Assembly (NCBI RefSeq): GCF_008365405.1
Contig: NZ_QOKV01000001.1
Location: 505,333 to 569,332, forward strand
Direction of reading: 5' to 3'
DNA: 64,000 bases
DNA from: Azospirillum brasilense
GTDB lineage: Bacteria > Pseudomonadota > Alphaproteobacteria > Azospirillales > Azospirillaceae
How positions within the stretch are numbered: the first letter of the stretch is position 1; the number at the start of each line of letters is the position of its first letter. Position numbers and translations under genes: made by a program. Positions 10,209 to 21,900 of the stretch are shown in pieces. Below the pieces are notes generated by a model. That model ran no database searches. It worked only from the letters and a program-made list of their open reading frames with translations, and was not told the DNA's origin.

Positions 10209-11384
10209 TCAGGCCGGCTGCTTGCCGTCCATCAGCGCCACGAAGCGGTCGAACAGATAGTGGCTGTCCTGCGGACCGGGCGAGGCCTCCGGGTGATACT
10301 GCACCGAGAAGACCGGCTTGTTCTTCAACCGGATGCCCTCGTTGGTGCCGTCGAACAGGCTGACGTGGGTCACCTCGGCGTCGGCGGGCAGGGTCTCCTC
10401 CATCACCACGAAACCGTGGTTCTGGCTGGTGATCTCCACCCGACCGGAGGCCAGATCCTTCACCGGATGGTTGGCGCCGCGGTGGCCCAGCGGCATCTTC
10501 TTCGTCTTGGCGCCCAGCGCCAGCGAGAGCATCTGGTGGCCCAGGCAGATGCCGAACATCGGCAGGCCGGTGTCCAGCAGGCCCTTGATCGTCGGCACGG
10601 CGTATTCGCCGGTGGCCGCGGGATCGCCGGGGCCGTTCGACAGGAAGACGCCGTCCGGCTTGTGGCGCATCACGTCCTCGACGGTGGCGGTGCCCGGAAC
10701 AACGGTCACCTTGCAGCCGGCCGCCGCGAGGCAGCGCAGGATGTTGCGCTTGGCGCCGAAATCGATCGCCACGACATGGAAGCGCGCGCTCTCCTGGGTG
10801 GCGTAGCCGGAGCCGAGCGTCCAGGCGCCCTCATCCCAGCCGTAGGTCTGGCGGCAGGAGACGTCCTTGGCGAGGTCCATGCCCTCCAGCCCCGGCCAGC
10901 CCTTGGCCTTGGCGACCAGCGCGTCGAGGTCGAACCGGCCGTCCGGCGCGTGGGCGACGACGCCGTTCGGCGCGCCCAGGTCGCGGATGCGGCGGGTCAG
11001 GCGACGGGTGTCCACCCCGGCCAGACCGACCAGCCCGTAGCTTTTCAGCCAGTCGTCGAGGTGGCGGGTGGCGCGCCAGTTCGACGGGTCGGTGACGTCG
11101 GCGCGCAGGATCAGGCCGCGCGCGGCGGGGGTCACCGTCTCGATGTCTTCCGGATTGGCCCCGGTGTTGCCGATGTGGGGGAAGGTGAAGGTGATGATCT
11201 GCCCGGCGTAGCTGGGGTCGGTCAGGATTTCCTGATAGCCGGTCATCGAGGTGTTGAAGCACACCTCGCCCACCGAATCCCCCACCGCACCGATGCCTCG
11301 GCCCTTGAAGACGGTGCCATCGGCCAGAACCAGGACACCGGTGTAAGCGCCGGCATCGCCCGCCGGGAGAGTCGATTGAGCCAT
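10209..11384 (-). CDS. carA: carbamoyl-phosphate synthase small subunit
   Basis: Glutaminase subunit of carbamoyl-phosphate synthase, supplying ammonia to CarB for pyrimidine and arginine synthesis. The 391-residue protein has the CarA N-terminal domain and a class I amidotransferase with nucleophile Cys at about 280 (FGICLGHQML) and the His/Glu pair in QYHPEASPGP. carB is not in the window. The ATG at 11384 follows GAAGG. It is followed by a strong terminator and appears to be a single transcription unit. Confidence 0.95.
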   Translation of the reverse strand: MAQSTLPAGDAGAYTGVLVLADGTVFKGRGIGAVGDSVGEVCFNTSMTGYQEILTDPSYAGQIITFTFPHIGNTGANPEDIETVTPAARGLILRADVTDPSNWRATRHLDDWLKSYGLVGLAGVDTRRLTRRIRDLGAPNGVVAHAPDGRFDLDALVAKAKGWPGLEGMDLAKDVSCRQTYGWDEGAWTLGSGYATQESARFHVVAIDFGAKRNILRCLAAAGCKVTVVPGTATVEDVMRHKPDGVFLSNGPGDPAATGEYAVPTIKGLLDTGLPMFGICLGHQMLSLALGAKTKKMPLGHRGANHPVKDLASGRVEITSQNHGFVVMEETLPADAEVTHVSLFDGTNEGIRLKNKPVFSVQYHPEASPGPQDSHYLFDRFVALMDGKQPA

Positions 11385-11834
11385 CCTTCAGACCTTATCA
11401 AGAGCCGCCGCGGGCCACATATTCCTGCTTTGCGGAGCGTCGGCGCCGCGTCCCGCCCCGCTGGGCGCACGCGTCGTCGTCGGTCCGCGCCCCTCCATCC
11501 CGTTTCCTTGCGGTCGGGTGTCTGAGCCTGGATCGATTAGTCGGGACGGGTGAGCCGGTCAACCGTATATGACGATTGTTACCCCGATTTCCAGCGGCGC
11601 GTTTGCATAATCGCCGTGCTTCACCGGTGGGGCTTGGCTGTTGGAAGGGCGGTTGGGGGCGTGAAGCGGCTCTTCGGAATTGACGTGGCAATCCGGCGCA
11701 AATTTAGGAATATTACCGGTTCGCGCCGCGTCTCCCGCGCCATCCCACGGATCGGGATGCTGCGGATGCTGCCGAGCGGCCATTGATCGTTTCGACCTGA
11801 CGAACACTCCTGACGAACACGAAGGACACACGCA
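11385..11834. other. 450-bp divergent intergenic region carA / yqeY
   Basis: No credible gene is seen. A possible plus-strand promoter for the yqeY-dnaG side begins with TTGACG at 11680-11685, followed by an AT-rich stretch (AATTTAGGAATATTA) 14-29 bases on; spacing to any -10 is imprecise. Near the right end an 11-bp direct repeat, CTGACGAACAC, occurs at 11797-11807 and 11810-11820. Confidence 0.4.
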
Positions 11835-12296
11835 ATGCTGCGCACGCGCCTGAACGAGGCTTTGAAGCAGGCGATGCTCGCCAAGAACCCGCGCGCCGTC
11901 TCGACCGTGCGCCTGATCCTGGCCGCGCTGAAGGACCGGGACATCGCGGCGCGCACGCGCGGCGTTACCGACGGCATCGACGAGGCCGAGATCCTCTCCA
12001 TGCTGCAGACGATGATCAAGCAGCGCGGCGAGTCGATCAAGCTGTACGAGCAGGGCGGCCGCCTGGAACTGGCCGAGCAGGAGCGCGAGGAGATCACCAT
12101 CATCGAGGGCTTCCTGCCCAAGCAGATGTCGGAGGAGGAGGTGGCCGCCGCCGTGAAGACGGTGGTGGACGAGATCGGCGCCACCTGCATCAAGGACATG
12201 GGCAAGGTGATGGCGGAGCTGAAGACCCGCTACGCCGGCCAGATGGACTTCGCCAAGGTCAGCGGCACCGTGAAGCAGCAGCTGTCGGCTTGCTGA
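11835..12296 (+). CDS. GatB/YqeY-domain protein
   Basis: A 153-residue protein made of a single YqeY domain, the helical module also found at the C-terminus of GatB in the tRNA amidotransferase. Typical features are the N-terminal LRTRLNEALKQAMLAKNPRAVSTVRLILAALK and the closing MDFAKVSGTVKQQL. Binding of tRNA or a link to translation is supposed for the family but not proven. It lies just upstream of dnaG, a common arrangement, and follows AAGGACAC as the ribosome site. Confidence 0.85.
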   Translation: MLRTRLNEALKQAMLAKNPRAVSTVRLILAALKDRDIAARTRGVTDGIDEAEILSMLQTMIKQRGESIKLYEQGGRLELAEQEREEITIIEGFLPKQMSEEEVAAAVKTVVDEIGATCIKDMGKVMAELKTRYAGQMDFAKVSGTVKQQLSAC

Positions 12297-12334
12297 CGGT
12301 GCGGTTTCCGATCTAGCACGGGTGCCGCCCGCCC

Positions 12335-14266
12335 ATGGCCTTCCCGCCCCAATTCCTGGAAGAGCTCCGCACCCGTCTCGCCCTGTCGGACGTGGTGGGC
12401 AAGCGTCTGCGCCTGATCCGCGCCGGGCGCGAGTACAAGGCGCCGTGCCCCTTCCACAACGAGAAGTCGCCTTCCTTCTACGTCAACGACCAGAAGGGCT
12501 TCTTCCATTGCTTCGGTTGCGGGGCGCACGGCGACATCATCGGCTTCGTCATGCGCCACGACAACCTCGCCTTCCCGGAGGCGGTGGAGGCACTGGCCGG
12601 CGAGGCGGGGCTGCCGGTTCCCCGCGCCACCGAGGAGGACAAGCAGCGCTATGAGCGGCGCAAGACGCTGCACGATCTGGTGGAGCAGGCCGCCCGCTGG
12701 TTCGAGCAACAGCTCTACGCTCCCGCGGGCCGCGCCGGTTTGGAGTATTTCCAGCGCCGCGGGCTGGACACCGACGGCATGGCGCGCTTCCGCCTGGGCT
12801 TCGCCCCCGGCGATTCCGGCGCACTGCGCAGCCAGCTTCTGAAGCAGGGCTTCTCGGAAGAGGACATGGTGACCGCCGGCCTGCTCAAGCGGCCGGAGGA
12901 CGGGCGCACGCCTTACAGCTTTTTCCGCAACCGGGTGATCTTCCCGGTGACCGACCGGCGCGGCCGGGTGGTCGCCTTCGGCGGGCGCATCCTGGAAGGC
13001 GACGGCCCGAAATACGTCAACACCGCCGACACGCCGCTGTTCCACAAGGGTACGCTGTTGTACGGCCTGTCGCGGGCGCGGCAGGCGGCGGCGGACGGCA
13101 AGCCGGTGATCGTCGCCGAAGGCTACATGGACGTCATCGCGCTGGTCCGTGCCGGCTTCGAGGGCGCGGTGGCGCCGCTCGGCACCGCCCTGACCGAGAC
13201 GCAGATCCAGGAGCTGTGGAAGCTGATTCCCGACGCCGAGAAGGTGCCCTTCCTCTGCTTCGACGGCGACAACGCCGGGCGCCGGGCGGCGTGGCGGGCG
13301 GTTGAACGGATCCTGCCGCACCTCGCCCCCGGCCATTCCGCCCGCGTCGCCTTCCTGCCGGAGGGGGAGGACCCCGACAGCCTGATCCGCCTGCATGGTT
13401 CCCGCGCCATGCAGGAGGTGCTCGGCGAGGCCATTCCGCTGTCCGAGGCGGTCTGGCGCATGGAGACCGAGGGCAAGCCCACCGGCACCCCCGAATCGAA
13501 GGCGGCGGTGAAGGCCGCCCTGGACGCGCGGGTCGGGCAGATCGCCGACCGCGACGTTCAGTCCTTCTACCGCACGGAGATGCGCCGCCGCGTCGACGAG
13601 GCCTTCGCCCCGCCGCCGCGTCCGCGCAATGAGCGCGGCCCCTGGGTTCCTGCAGGGCAATGGCAGGGCGGGGGGCAGGGCGGGCGTTTCGGCCAGCAGA
13701 CGCGCCGGCACACGCCGGGCCTGCCGGGCCTGCGCACCGCGCCGCCGCCCGGCCACCGCCGCCGCAACCCCGGCAATCTCGCCGCGGCGCGGGAGCGCGT
13801 TCTGCTCGCCGTGATCATCAATCACCCCGAACTGTTTGATGAGTTGGGGGAATCGCTGGGCATGCTGCCTTTTCCCGACCGGGAATTGGAGGAATTGCGC
13901 CAAGCGGTCATTGGATTGCTTGCCGAACGGCGGGAAAACGACTCGGGACTTGACGCCGCATCGCTTTGTCGCCACTTGTCTTCCGCCGGCTATGATACCA
14001 TTGTCCGCTCTCTGCTCAGCGAGTCGACCTATGTCCATGCCGGCTTTGCACGCCCGGATGCGTCCTCCTTGGACGCGAAACGGGGGTGGTGGCCGACATG
14101 GCATCACCTGCATCACAGGCAGGTGATGGCCGATTTGAGAGAAGCGGAGGCGGCTTTGGCCCGTGACAACAGCGAGGCGAACTTCGCGCGGGTCGTGGCC
14201 CTTCAACAGGAGGTCATCAGGTCCGGAATGGGTATGACGGATGACGAGGATCTCGACGATGCCTAG
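12335..14266 (+). CDS. dnaG: DNA primase
   Basis: Makes RNA primers for lagging-strand replication. The 643-residue protein has the N-terminal CHC2 zinc finger (CPFHNEK...HCFGCGAHGD, about 38-65), the catalytic core, and the TOPRIM domain (VIVAEGYMDVIAL near 260, FDGDNAGRRAA near 308). A basic Pro/Gly-rich linker (about 430-480) precedes the C-terminal helicase-binding domain. It lies directly upstream of rpoD, as in the macromolecular synthesis operon, but rpsU is not beside it. Start ATG at 12335. Confidence 0.95.
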   Translation: MAFPPQFLEELRTRLALSDVVGKRLRLIRAGREYKAPCPFHNEKSPSFYVNDQKGFFHCFGCGAHGDIIGFVMRHDNLAFPEAVEALAGEAGLPVPRATEEDKQRYERRKTLHDLVEQAARWFEQQLYAPAGRAGLEYFQRRGLDTDGMARFRLGFAPGDSGALRSQLLKQGFSEEDMVTAGLLKRPEDGRTPYSFFRNRVIFPVTDRRGRVVAFGGRILEGDGPKYVNTADTPLFHKGTLLYGLSRARQAAADGKPVIVAEGYMDVIALVRAGFEGAVAPLGTALTETQIQELWKLIPDAEKVPFLCFDGDNAGRRAAWRAVERILPHLAPGHSARVAFLPEGEDPDSLIRLHGSRAMQEVLGEAIPLSEAVWRMETEGKPTGTPESKAAVKAALDARVGQIADRDVQSFYRTEMRRRVDEAFAPPPRPRNERGPWVPAGQWQGGGQGGRFGQQTRRHTPGLPGLRTAPPPGHRRRNPGNLAAARERVLLAVIINHPELFDELGESLGMLPFPDRELEELRQAVIGLLAERRENDSGLDAASLCRHLSSAGYDTIVRSLLSESTYVHAGFARPDASSLDAKRGWWPTWHHLHHRQVMADLREAEAALARDNSEANFARVVALQQEVIRSGMGMTDDEDLDDA

Positions 14267-14397
14267 CGGCCGGCGCCGCCGGGCGTGGTGCGGAAGGGAA
14301 GGGCCGGAGGGAATGAGACCTGGAAGGGTCTGGCCGGACAAGCTCCGGAACGGTTCACAACCGGTTTAAGCAGGTGCGGATCGACAGCGGGGGGCCG

Positions 14398-14426
14398 CTG
14401 CGATGCGTGCTATGGGTTTTTATAAT
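14398..14426 (+). promoter_or_regulatory. promoter for rpoD with perfect -10
   Basis: A consensus TATAAT at 14421-14426 lies 25 bases before the rpoD ATG. The hexamer 17 bases upstream (CTGCGA, 14398-14403) is a weak -35. It suggests rpoD has its own promoter in addition to readthrough from dnaG. Confidence 0.5.
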
Positions 14427-14451
14427 GGGGTAATGCGGGGGCATCGATCGC

Positions 14452-16413
<1,962 letters not shown>

Positions 16414-16462
16414 GGTTTCCGGGAGCGCAAGCTCCGCACGGATTGCGGTTGTGTGGAAAGCG

Positions 16463-16492
16463 GGGGGCCTTCGGGTCCCCTGTTTTCATTTT
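16463..16492 (+). terminator. terminator after rpoD
   Basis: A stem GGGGGCC/GGTCCCC (one G-U pair) with a TTCG tetraloop is followed by TGTTTTCATTTT. It lies 50 bases after the rpoD stop and before tRNA-Ile. Confidence 0.65.
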
Positions 16493-16562
16493 GGGCTTTG
16501 GTCTCTGTTGAACGGGGTTGCATAAGTGTCCCGTTCTGGGCACATTCGGCCTCCCTTGGTGG

Positions 16563-16638
16563 GGGCCTGTAGTTCAGCGGTTAGAACGCGCCGCTCATAA
16601 CGGTGTTGTCGTCGGTTCGAATCCGGCCGGGCCCACCA
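16563..16638 (+). tRNA. tRNA-Ile2 (CAT anticodon, lysidine type)
   Basis: A 76-base cloverleaf. The acceptor stem GGGCCTG pairs with CGGGCCC; the anticodon loop CTCATAA carries CAT at 16596-16598 on a 5-bp stem; T arm GTCGG-TTCGAAT-CCGGC; the CCA end is encoded. The overall sequence resembles tRNA-Ile2, whose C34 is changed to lysidine by TilS to read AUA, rather than initiator or elongator Met tRNA. The position after rpoD is common in alphaproteobacteria. Confidence 0.85.
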
Positions 16639-16643
16639 ATTCC

Positions 16644-17123
16644 TTACGGTTTTCGCTGGCCGCCCATTCCCGCCGCAAGCGGGGCGATGTCGCGGCGCAG
16701 ACAGACTGCGCTGCCGGGGCACAGTCCGGCAAACTGCGCGCTGGCGCGGATGGCCGGCGGCGCGGCGGCGCGTTCCGCGCGCGTGAAGCCGATGCGTTCG
16801 AAGAAGTCGGCGGCGCCGATGGTCAGCAGCCACAGCCGCTCCAGGCCGAGCGACACGGCCTCTCGGGAGATCGCCTCCACGACCGCGCAGCCGTCGCCCT
16901 TGCGGCGGCGCTCCGGCGGCACGACGACCGAGCGGAGCAGCCCGTCGCGCCCATAAACCTCCAAGCCGCCGTAACCCAGCAGCCCATCGGGGGCGTCCAC
17001 GCGCCAGAAGAGCCGCCCTGCGGCGGTGATGTCCTGGTTCGGCAAGCCTTCCGTGGCGAGAAGGGCCGCGAGGACCGGTAAGTCCTGCTTCGCCAGCCGC
17101 GTGGCCATCCATGGTCCCGTCAT
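16644..17123 (-). CDS. ArsN2-like GNAT acetyltransferase
   Basis: A 159-residue GNAT protein. The acetyl-CoA segment is LRSVVVPPERRRKGDGCAVVEA (the usual RxxGxG loop reads RRKGDG). The C-terminal half, with FFERIGFTRAERAAAPPAIR and the ending CPGSAVCLRRDI, closely fits the ArsN2 family found in arsenic operons. Here it stands alone between two tRNA genes, and the ArsC-like gene is 12 kb away, so a role in arsenic resistance is uncertain. It ends 6 bases from the tRNA-Ile gene on the opposite strand. Confidence 0.7.
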   Translation of the reverse strand: MTGPWMATRLAKQDLPVLAALLATEGLPNQDITAAGRLFWRVDAPDGLLGYGGLEVYGRDGLLRSVVVPPERRRKGDGCAVVEAISREAVSLGLERLWLLTIGAADFFERIGFTRAERAAAPPAIRASAQFAGLCPGSAVCLRRDIAPLAAGMGGQRKP

Positions 17124-17257
17124 GACGGCTTCCTGCCCTCCAACACACCCGCGGCGGCGGGCGCGACGACCGCCAAAAACGACAATAACGCCGTCGGATC
17201 GCCTGATCCAACCGCGTTCAGCGAAGCATTGTGGAACTTTGCAGGAGAAGAGGAGAG

Positions 17258-17334
17258 TGGCGCGCCCGAAGAGATTCGAACTCCTGACCCCCAGATTCGT
17301 AGTCTGGTGCTCTATCCAGCTGAGCTACGGGCGC
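17258..17334 (-). tRNA. tRNA-Arg (ACG anticodon)
   Basis: A 77-base cloverleaf on the minus strand. The acceptor stem GCGCCCG pairs with CGGGCGC, followed by discriminator G and an encoded CCA. The anticodon stem CCAGA/TCTGG encloses the loop CTACGAA, anticodon ACG (A34 is normally deaminated to inosine). Confidence 0.95.
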
Positions 17335-17540
17335 TTCTCTCTGCCGCGGCGGCGGCAAGGCCGTCGTCTGCGGTGGCGCGGTTTTTAATCGGGACGTGAC
17401 CGGAAGGCAACCAAAATCGTCCGGCTCGTGAAATTTTTCCGGCAAGCGGATGTCAGCCCTTTGACGGACTACAGAATGGCGGCGGTTGGGCTTACCTTGG
17501 CGTGGAGAGCGACCAGCCAGAAGGGCATTTGAGAACAGCT

Positions 17541-18038
17541 ATGGGCATGACGTTTCTGAGCCGCGCCGTTATGGGGCCGGTGGGTTCGCTGATGGCGCTT
17601 TCCTTGACGGCGGCGACCGGGATGGCGCAGGCGGCGGACGACCGGGCCGGTGCTGCGGTCCTGGTGTCCGCGGCCATCGGCAACGAGGTCGTCCAGATGG
17701 TCGAACTCGGTCCGAAGGTCATCCAGGTGACCGTCAACGATCGTGTCGTCTATGAGGACCGCGAGGGGCGCACCCTGTCCTTCGTGAACGCCTACAACAT
17801 GGAAGGGCGCTGGCTGGTCCTGCTGCAGGAGAGCGTGGACGGCAAGTGCGCCGCGCGCTTCCGCGTGCTCGACCTCGGCGGGGCCAAGGCCTCCGTCTCG
17901 CTGCCCTTCGGGACCTGCAGCGATGCGCCGAAGGTGGAGCAGGCGGACCGGACGCTGACCGTTTCGCTGCCGGCGTCCGACGGAAAGAGCACCGCGGCCT
18001 GGAACTACCGTGACGGGATGCTCGTTCGCATGCGCTGA
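17541..18038 (+). CDS. exported protein of unknown function
   Basis: A 165-residue protein with a signal peptide (about 1-31, ending ATGMAQA before ADDRAG). The mature part is mostly beta-strand-like, with VQMVELGPKVIQVTVNDRVVYEDREGR and two cysteines (KCAARF, GTCSD), which could form a disulphide in the periplasm. No family was recognised. The ATG at 17541 is preferred over the longer ORF because it begins the signal peptide. It ends 23 bases before the PAP2-like gene, so they may be cotranscribed. Confidence 0.55.
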   Translation: MGMTFLSRAVMGPVGSLMALSLTAATGMAQAADDRAGAAVLVSAAIGNEVVQMVELGPKVIQVTVNDRVVYEDREGRTLSFVNAYNMEGRWLVLLQESVDGKCAARFRVLDLGGAKASVSLPFGTCSDAPKVEQADRTLTVSLPASDGKSTAAWNYRDGMLVRMR

Positions 18039-18061
18039 ATGGAAAGGGAGCGGCGAGGACC

Positions 18062-18715
18062 GTGGGACATCTGAACCTCTGGCACGTCAACAAGGCGATC
18101 TCGCTTCTCGGCAGCACGTCCTTCGTGCTTCCGGTGGCGGGCATCCTGATCGTGATGCTGTGGCGCCGCCATTCGGCGGTCTCGGCGGCGCGCTGGCTGG
18201 CCGTGCTGGCCATGCTGATGGGCTCGGTGGCGCTTCTGAAGATCCTGGGGCATGCCTGCGGCATCCGCCTGTTCGACGACCGGTTGACCAGCCCCAGCGG
18301 CCACGCCGCGCTCGCCGCCGCCGTCTACGGGGCGGTCGGGGTGATGGCGGCGCGCTCGCTGGACGGCTGGCGGCGTGGCGTGGTGGTCCTCGGCGCCCTC
18401 GGGCTGGTGGGGGGCGTCGCGGCGTCGCGCATCCTGCTGCGCTACCATTCGGTGACGGAGGTGGTGGTCGGGCTCGTCCTCGGCGGGCTGGCGGTGGCGG
18501 CCTTCGCGCAGAGCTTCAACCGGCTGACCCCGTCGCGCCTGAACCTCAGCCCGCTGGTCCTCGCCCTGGTCGTTCTGTTCGGTGTCGCCACCTACGCGCT
18601 CGGCGATCGCACCAACGCGGAGCCGATGCTGAAGCATTTCGCCTATCTGCTCCGTGAGGAATCACCGGTCTGCAGCCCGATGCCGCCACTGAACAGTTTT
18701 CTTGAACGGCTGTAG
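18062..18715 (+). CDS. PAP2-family membrane phosphatase-like protein
   Basis: A 217-residue integral membrane protein with about five helices. It keeps two PAP2 signatures: PSGHAALAA (about 78-86) and SRILLRYHSVTEV (about 122-134) with the His nucleophile. The Asp that usually follows as HxxxD is Glu here, and the first motif (KxxxxxxRP) is not clearly seen. Family members dephosphorylate lipid phosphates such as phosphatidic acid or undecaprenyl pyrophosphate. Start is GTG at 18062, after GGAGCGGCGAGG. Confidence 0.7.
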   Translation: MGHLNLWHVNKAISLLGSTSFVLPVAGILIVMLWRRHSAVSAARWLAVLAMLMGSVALLKILGHACGIRLFDDRLTSPSGHAALAAAVYGAVGVMAARSLDGWRRGVVVLGALGLVGGVAASRILLRYHSVTEVVVGLVLGGLAVAAFAQSFNRLTPSRLNLSPLVLALVVLFGVATYALGDRTNAEPMLKHFAYLLREESPVCSPMPPLNSFLERL

Positions 18716-18821
18716 AGCGCGTTTTCCTTGCCGGATGCCGATGCGGTCCGCCTTTGGTCTTCCCTGGACTTGGCAACCGGAATGTTTGCCTTGCGGGGTC
18801 GGTTGAGGGTTGAGAGCGGGC

Positions 18822-18850
18822 TTGCGACGGGGCATGGTGTGGGCTTATAC
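18822..18850 (+). promoter_or_regulatory. sigma70-type promoter for the SNF2 helicase gene
   Basis: TTGCGA (18822-18827), a 17-bp spacer and TTATAC (18845-18850) lie 51 bases before the helicase start codon. Confidence 0.5.
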
Positions 18851-18901
18851 CGACGCCCCCGTTCCTGACCCGTTCTGTTTTTTCGGTATCCCTTCCGCCC
18901 C

Positions 18902-21900
18902 ATGTCGCTGTTCGGCTCCCTTCCACGCGCCGCCGCCACCGCCAGCGCGACGGTCTCCTTTTCGCAGGAGGATCTGGCGCGCGTCTTCGATGCGAAGACG
19001 CTGCAGCGCGGCCGCACGCTCATCCTGACCGGGGCGGTGACGCTCCTGGAGGCGGAGGCGCGGATCGCCGCCACGGTGACCGACCTCGGCCGGACCCTGT
19101 CGGTGACGGTCGTTCCGGTGCGCGGGCGCAGCCGGGTGGTCTTCGACAAGAGCTGCACCTGCGGGCGGAACGCCTGCGCCCACATGGCCGCGGCGGCGCT
19201 GATGACTCTGGACGCCCGTCCGGAAGGGCGGCAGATGTCCCTGTTCGACGCGCCCCCGGTCGCGGAGCCGCCGGCGCTCCTGGCGGTTCCGGAACCGGCT
19301 CCCGCACCGCCGTCGGTTCCGGAGCCACCCCCACCACCCCCCGATCCGGTGCTCAGCGTCCGCTGGACCCTGGAGCCGGGGAAGGACGACGCGGCCATGT
19401 TCGTCTCCGCCGTCATCGCGGTGGAGGGGGCGGGGGAGGGCGACGACGTCTCCACCCCGGCCAGCCCGCGCGACGTGCTGGCCCGCGCGCCGCGCAGCCT
19501 GGACGGAGACGTGGACCGCGCCATCGCCCGGATGCTCGGCGGCGGCGGGGTGGTGCGCACGCCGGTCGCCAAGAGCCGCGGCGACGTGGTGGATCGCATC
19601 CTGCGCCGTCTGCTCGGCTGCGGGCGGCTGCGCTGGCGCGGCGGCACGGTGCTGACGGAGGGAGTGGGGATGACCATCCGCGCCTTCCGTGATCCGGCAA
19701 CGCGCAAGCTGCACCCGACCGGCCTGCCGCCCGGCGCCGCGTTGATCAAGGGGCTGGGCTACTGGTGCGTCGATCCGAAGGCCGGCACCGTCTGCCCGGT
19801 CGAGTTGCAGGTCGTCGAGGTGCCGAAGCCCAAGGCCCCTGTCGCTCCGCCCGCTGCGAAGACAACTCTTTCGAAGGCGGCGTCCCTGAAGGCATCGCCT
19901 TTGAAGGCCTTGGGCCGGCCCGCGCCGGTGCGATCGGCGCCTGAGCGCCCGGACTTCCCGGCGGCCTCCGCTTTCGCCGCGGGCATGCCCGGCGGCGTGC
20001 GCATGGGCTCCGACCCCGCCGCCACCATCGTCGAGCGCGACCCGCGCGTCGTCGCCCGGCTGGGCCGGGTGGTGTCGCCGGACGGCGGTCTGGTGGACGT
20101 GCTGCGGCTGGCCTTCGACTATGGCGAGGATGATTCCCCCTCGGAGATCGAGCCCGACGACCAGCGCCAGTTCGCCCGCGTCGAGGAGCCCGCCGGAGCC
20201 GTCTTCGTCCGCCGCGACAAGGCGCTGGAGCAGGGCGCGCTCGACCGTCTCGCCGCCTTCGGCTTTGCCCAGGCGCGGATCGAGCCGCCCAAGGGCCAGT
20301 TGAACGCCCGCGGCACCCGCGTCCATTGGCTGACCGGCAAGGACGCCGACGAGCGCTGGTCGGCCTTCCTCACCACCGAGGTGCCGGCCCTGCGCAAGGA
20401 CGGCTGGACCGTCGAGATCGGCGCCGACTTCGGCACCCGCGTCGTCGAGGCGAACGAGGATGTCGCGGTCGCCGTGCGCGATTCCGGCGACGGCTGGTTC
20501 GACCTCGACGTCGGCGTGGAGATCGACGGGGAGCGCCGCGCCCTGCTGCCCATCCTGGCGACCCTGATCGAGCGCGGCGGCATGGACGCGACCCGCGTCA
20601 TCGACGGGCGCGCCCATCTGGTGCTGGACGACGGCAACGTGCTGGCCCTGCCGGCGGAGCGGGTCGAACGGCTGCTCAGCGTCCTGGAATCCATGCTCGA
20701 CAGCGGGCGGCGGCTCGACGACACGCTGAAGGTGCCGCTGACCGAGGCCGACGGCCTGCTGGACATCGACGACCTGATCGCGCGGCGCACCGAGGACACC
20801 GGCCAGATCGACCGCTACCTGCGCACCATCCAGGAGCAGGAGATGCCGGCGGAGATGGACCCGCCGCCGGGCTTCCAGGGCACGCTGCGCGACTACCAGC
20901 GCGTCGGTCTGGCCTGGATGCAGGGGCTGCGGGCCAACCGGGTGGCCGGCATCCTGGCCGACGACATGGGCCTGGGCAAGACCGCCCAGACGCTGGCCCA
21001 CATCGCCATGGAGGAGCAGGAGGGGCGGTTGACCGACCCCTGCCTCGTCGTCGTTCCGACCAGCCTCGTCCCCAACTGGGTGGCCGAGGCACAGCGTTTC
21101 ACGCCGCACCTGCGGGTGGTCGTTCTGCACGGTCTGGACCGCCACGAGAAGCTGGGCGACCTCGACCGTGCCCACATCGTGGTGACCACCTATGGCGTGG
21201 TCGGCCGCGACGTCGAGGTGCTGAAGCGCCGGGATTGGCACACGCTGATTCTCGACGAGGCGCAGGCCATCAAGAATCCGGACAGCAAGGCGACCCGCGC
21301 CGTCTGCGCGCTGAACGCCCGCAACCGGCTCTGCCTGTCCGGCACGCCGGTGGAAAACAATCTCGGCGAGCTGTGGAGCCAGTTCGCCTTCCTGATGCCC
21401 GGCCTGCTCGGCGACCGCAAGGAGTTCGGGCGCCGCTACCGCACGCCCATCGAGAAGCGCGCCGACGGCACCCGCGCCAAGCAGCTGATGCGCCGCATCC
21501 GCCCCTTCCTGCTGCGCCGCACCAAGGAGGCGGTGGCCAAGGAACTGCCGCCGAAGACCGAGGTGGTGGTGCGCATCGACCTGGAACCGGCGCAGCGCGA
21601 CCTCTACGAGACCATCCGCCTGTCGGTGAACGAGACGGTGCGGGCGGCGCTGGCGGTCAGCGGCGTGTCGCGCAACGCCATCACCATCATCGACGCGCTC
21701 CTGAAGCTGCGGCAGGTCTGCTGCGACCCGCGTCTGGTCAAGATCCCCGCCGCCGGCAAAGTGAAGGAAACCGCCAAGCTCGACGCCCTGACCGACATGG
21801 TGCTGGAGATGGTGCCGGAAGGCCGGCGCATCCTGATCTTCTCGCAGTTCACCTCAATGCTCGACCTCATCAAGCTGCGGCTGGAGGAGGCGACGATCGG

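Noticed and set aside
18845..21241. 798-codon minus-strand ORF opposite the SNF2 helicase
   Set aside because: Antisense shadow of a gene with all helicase motifs.
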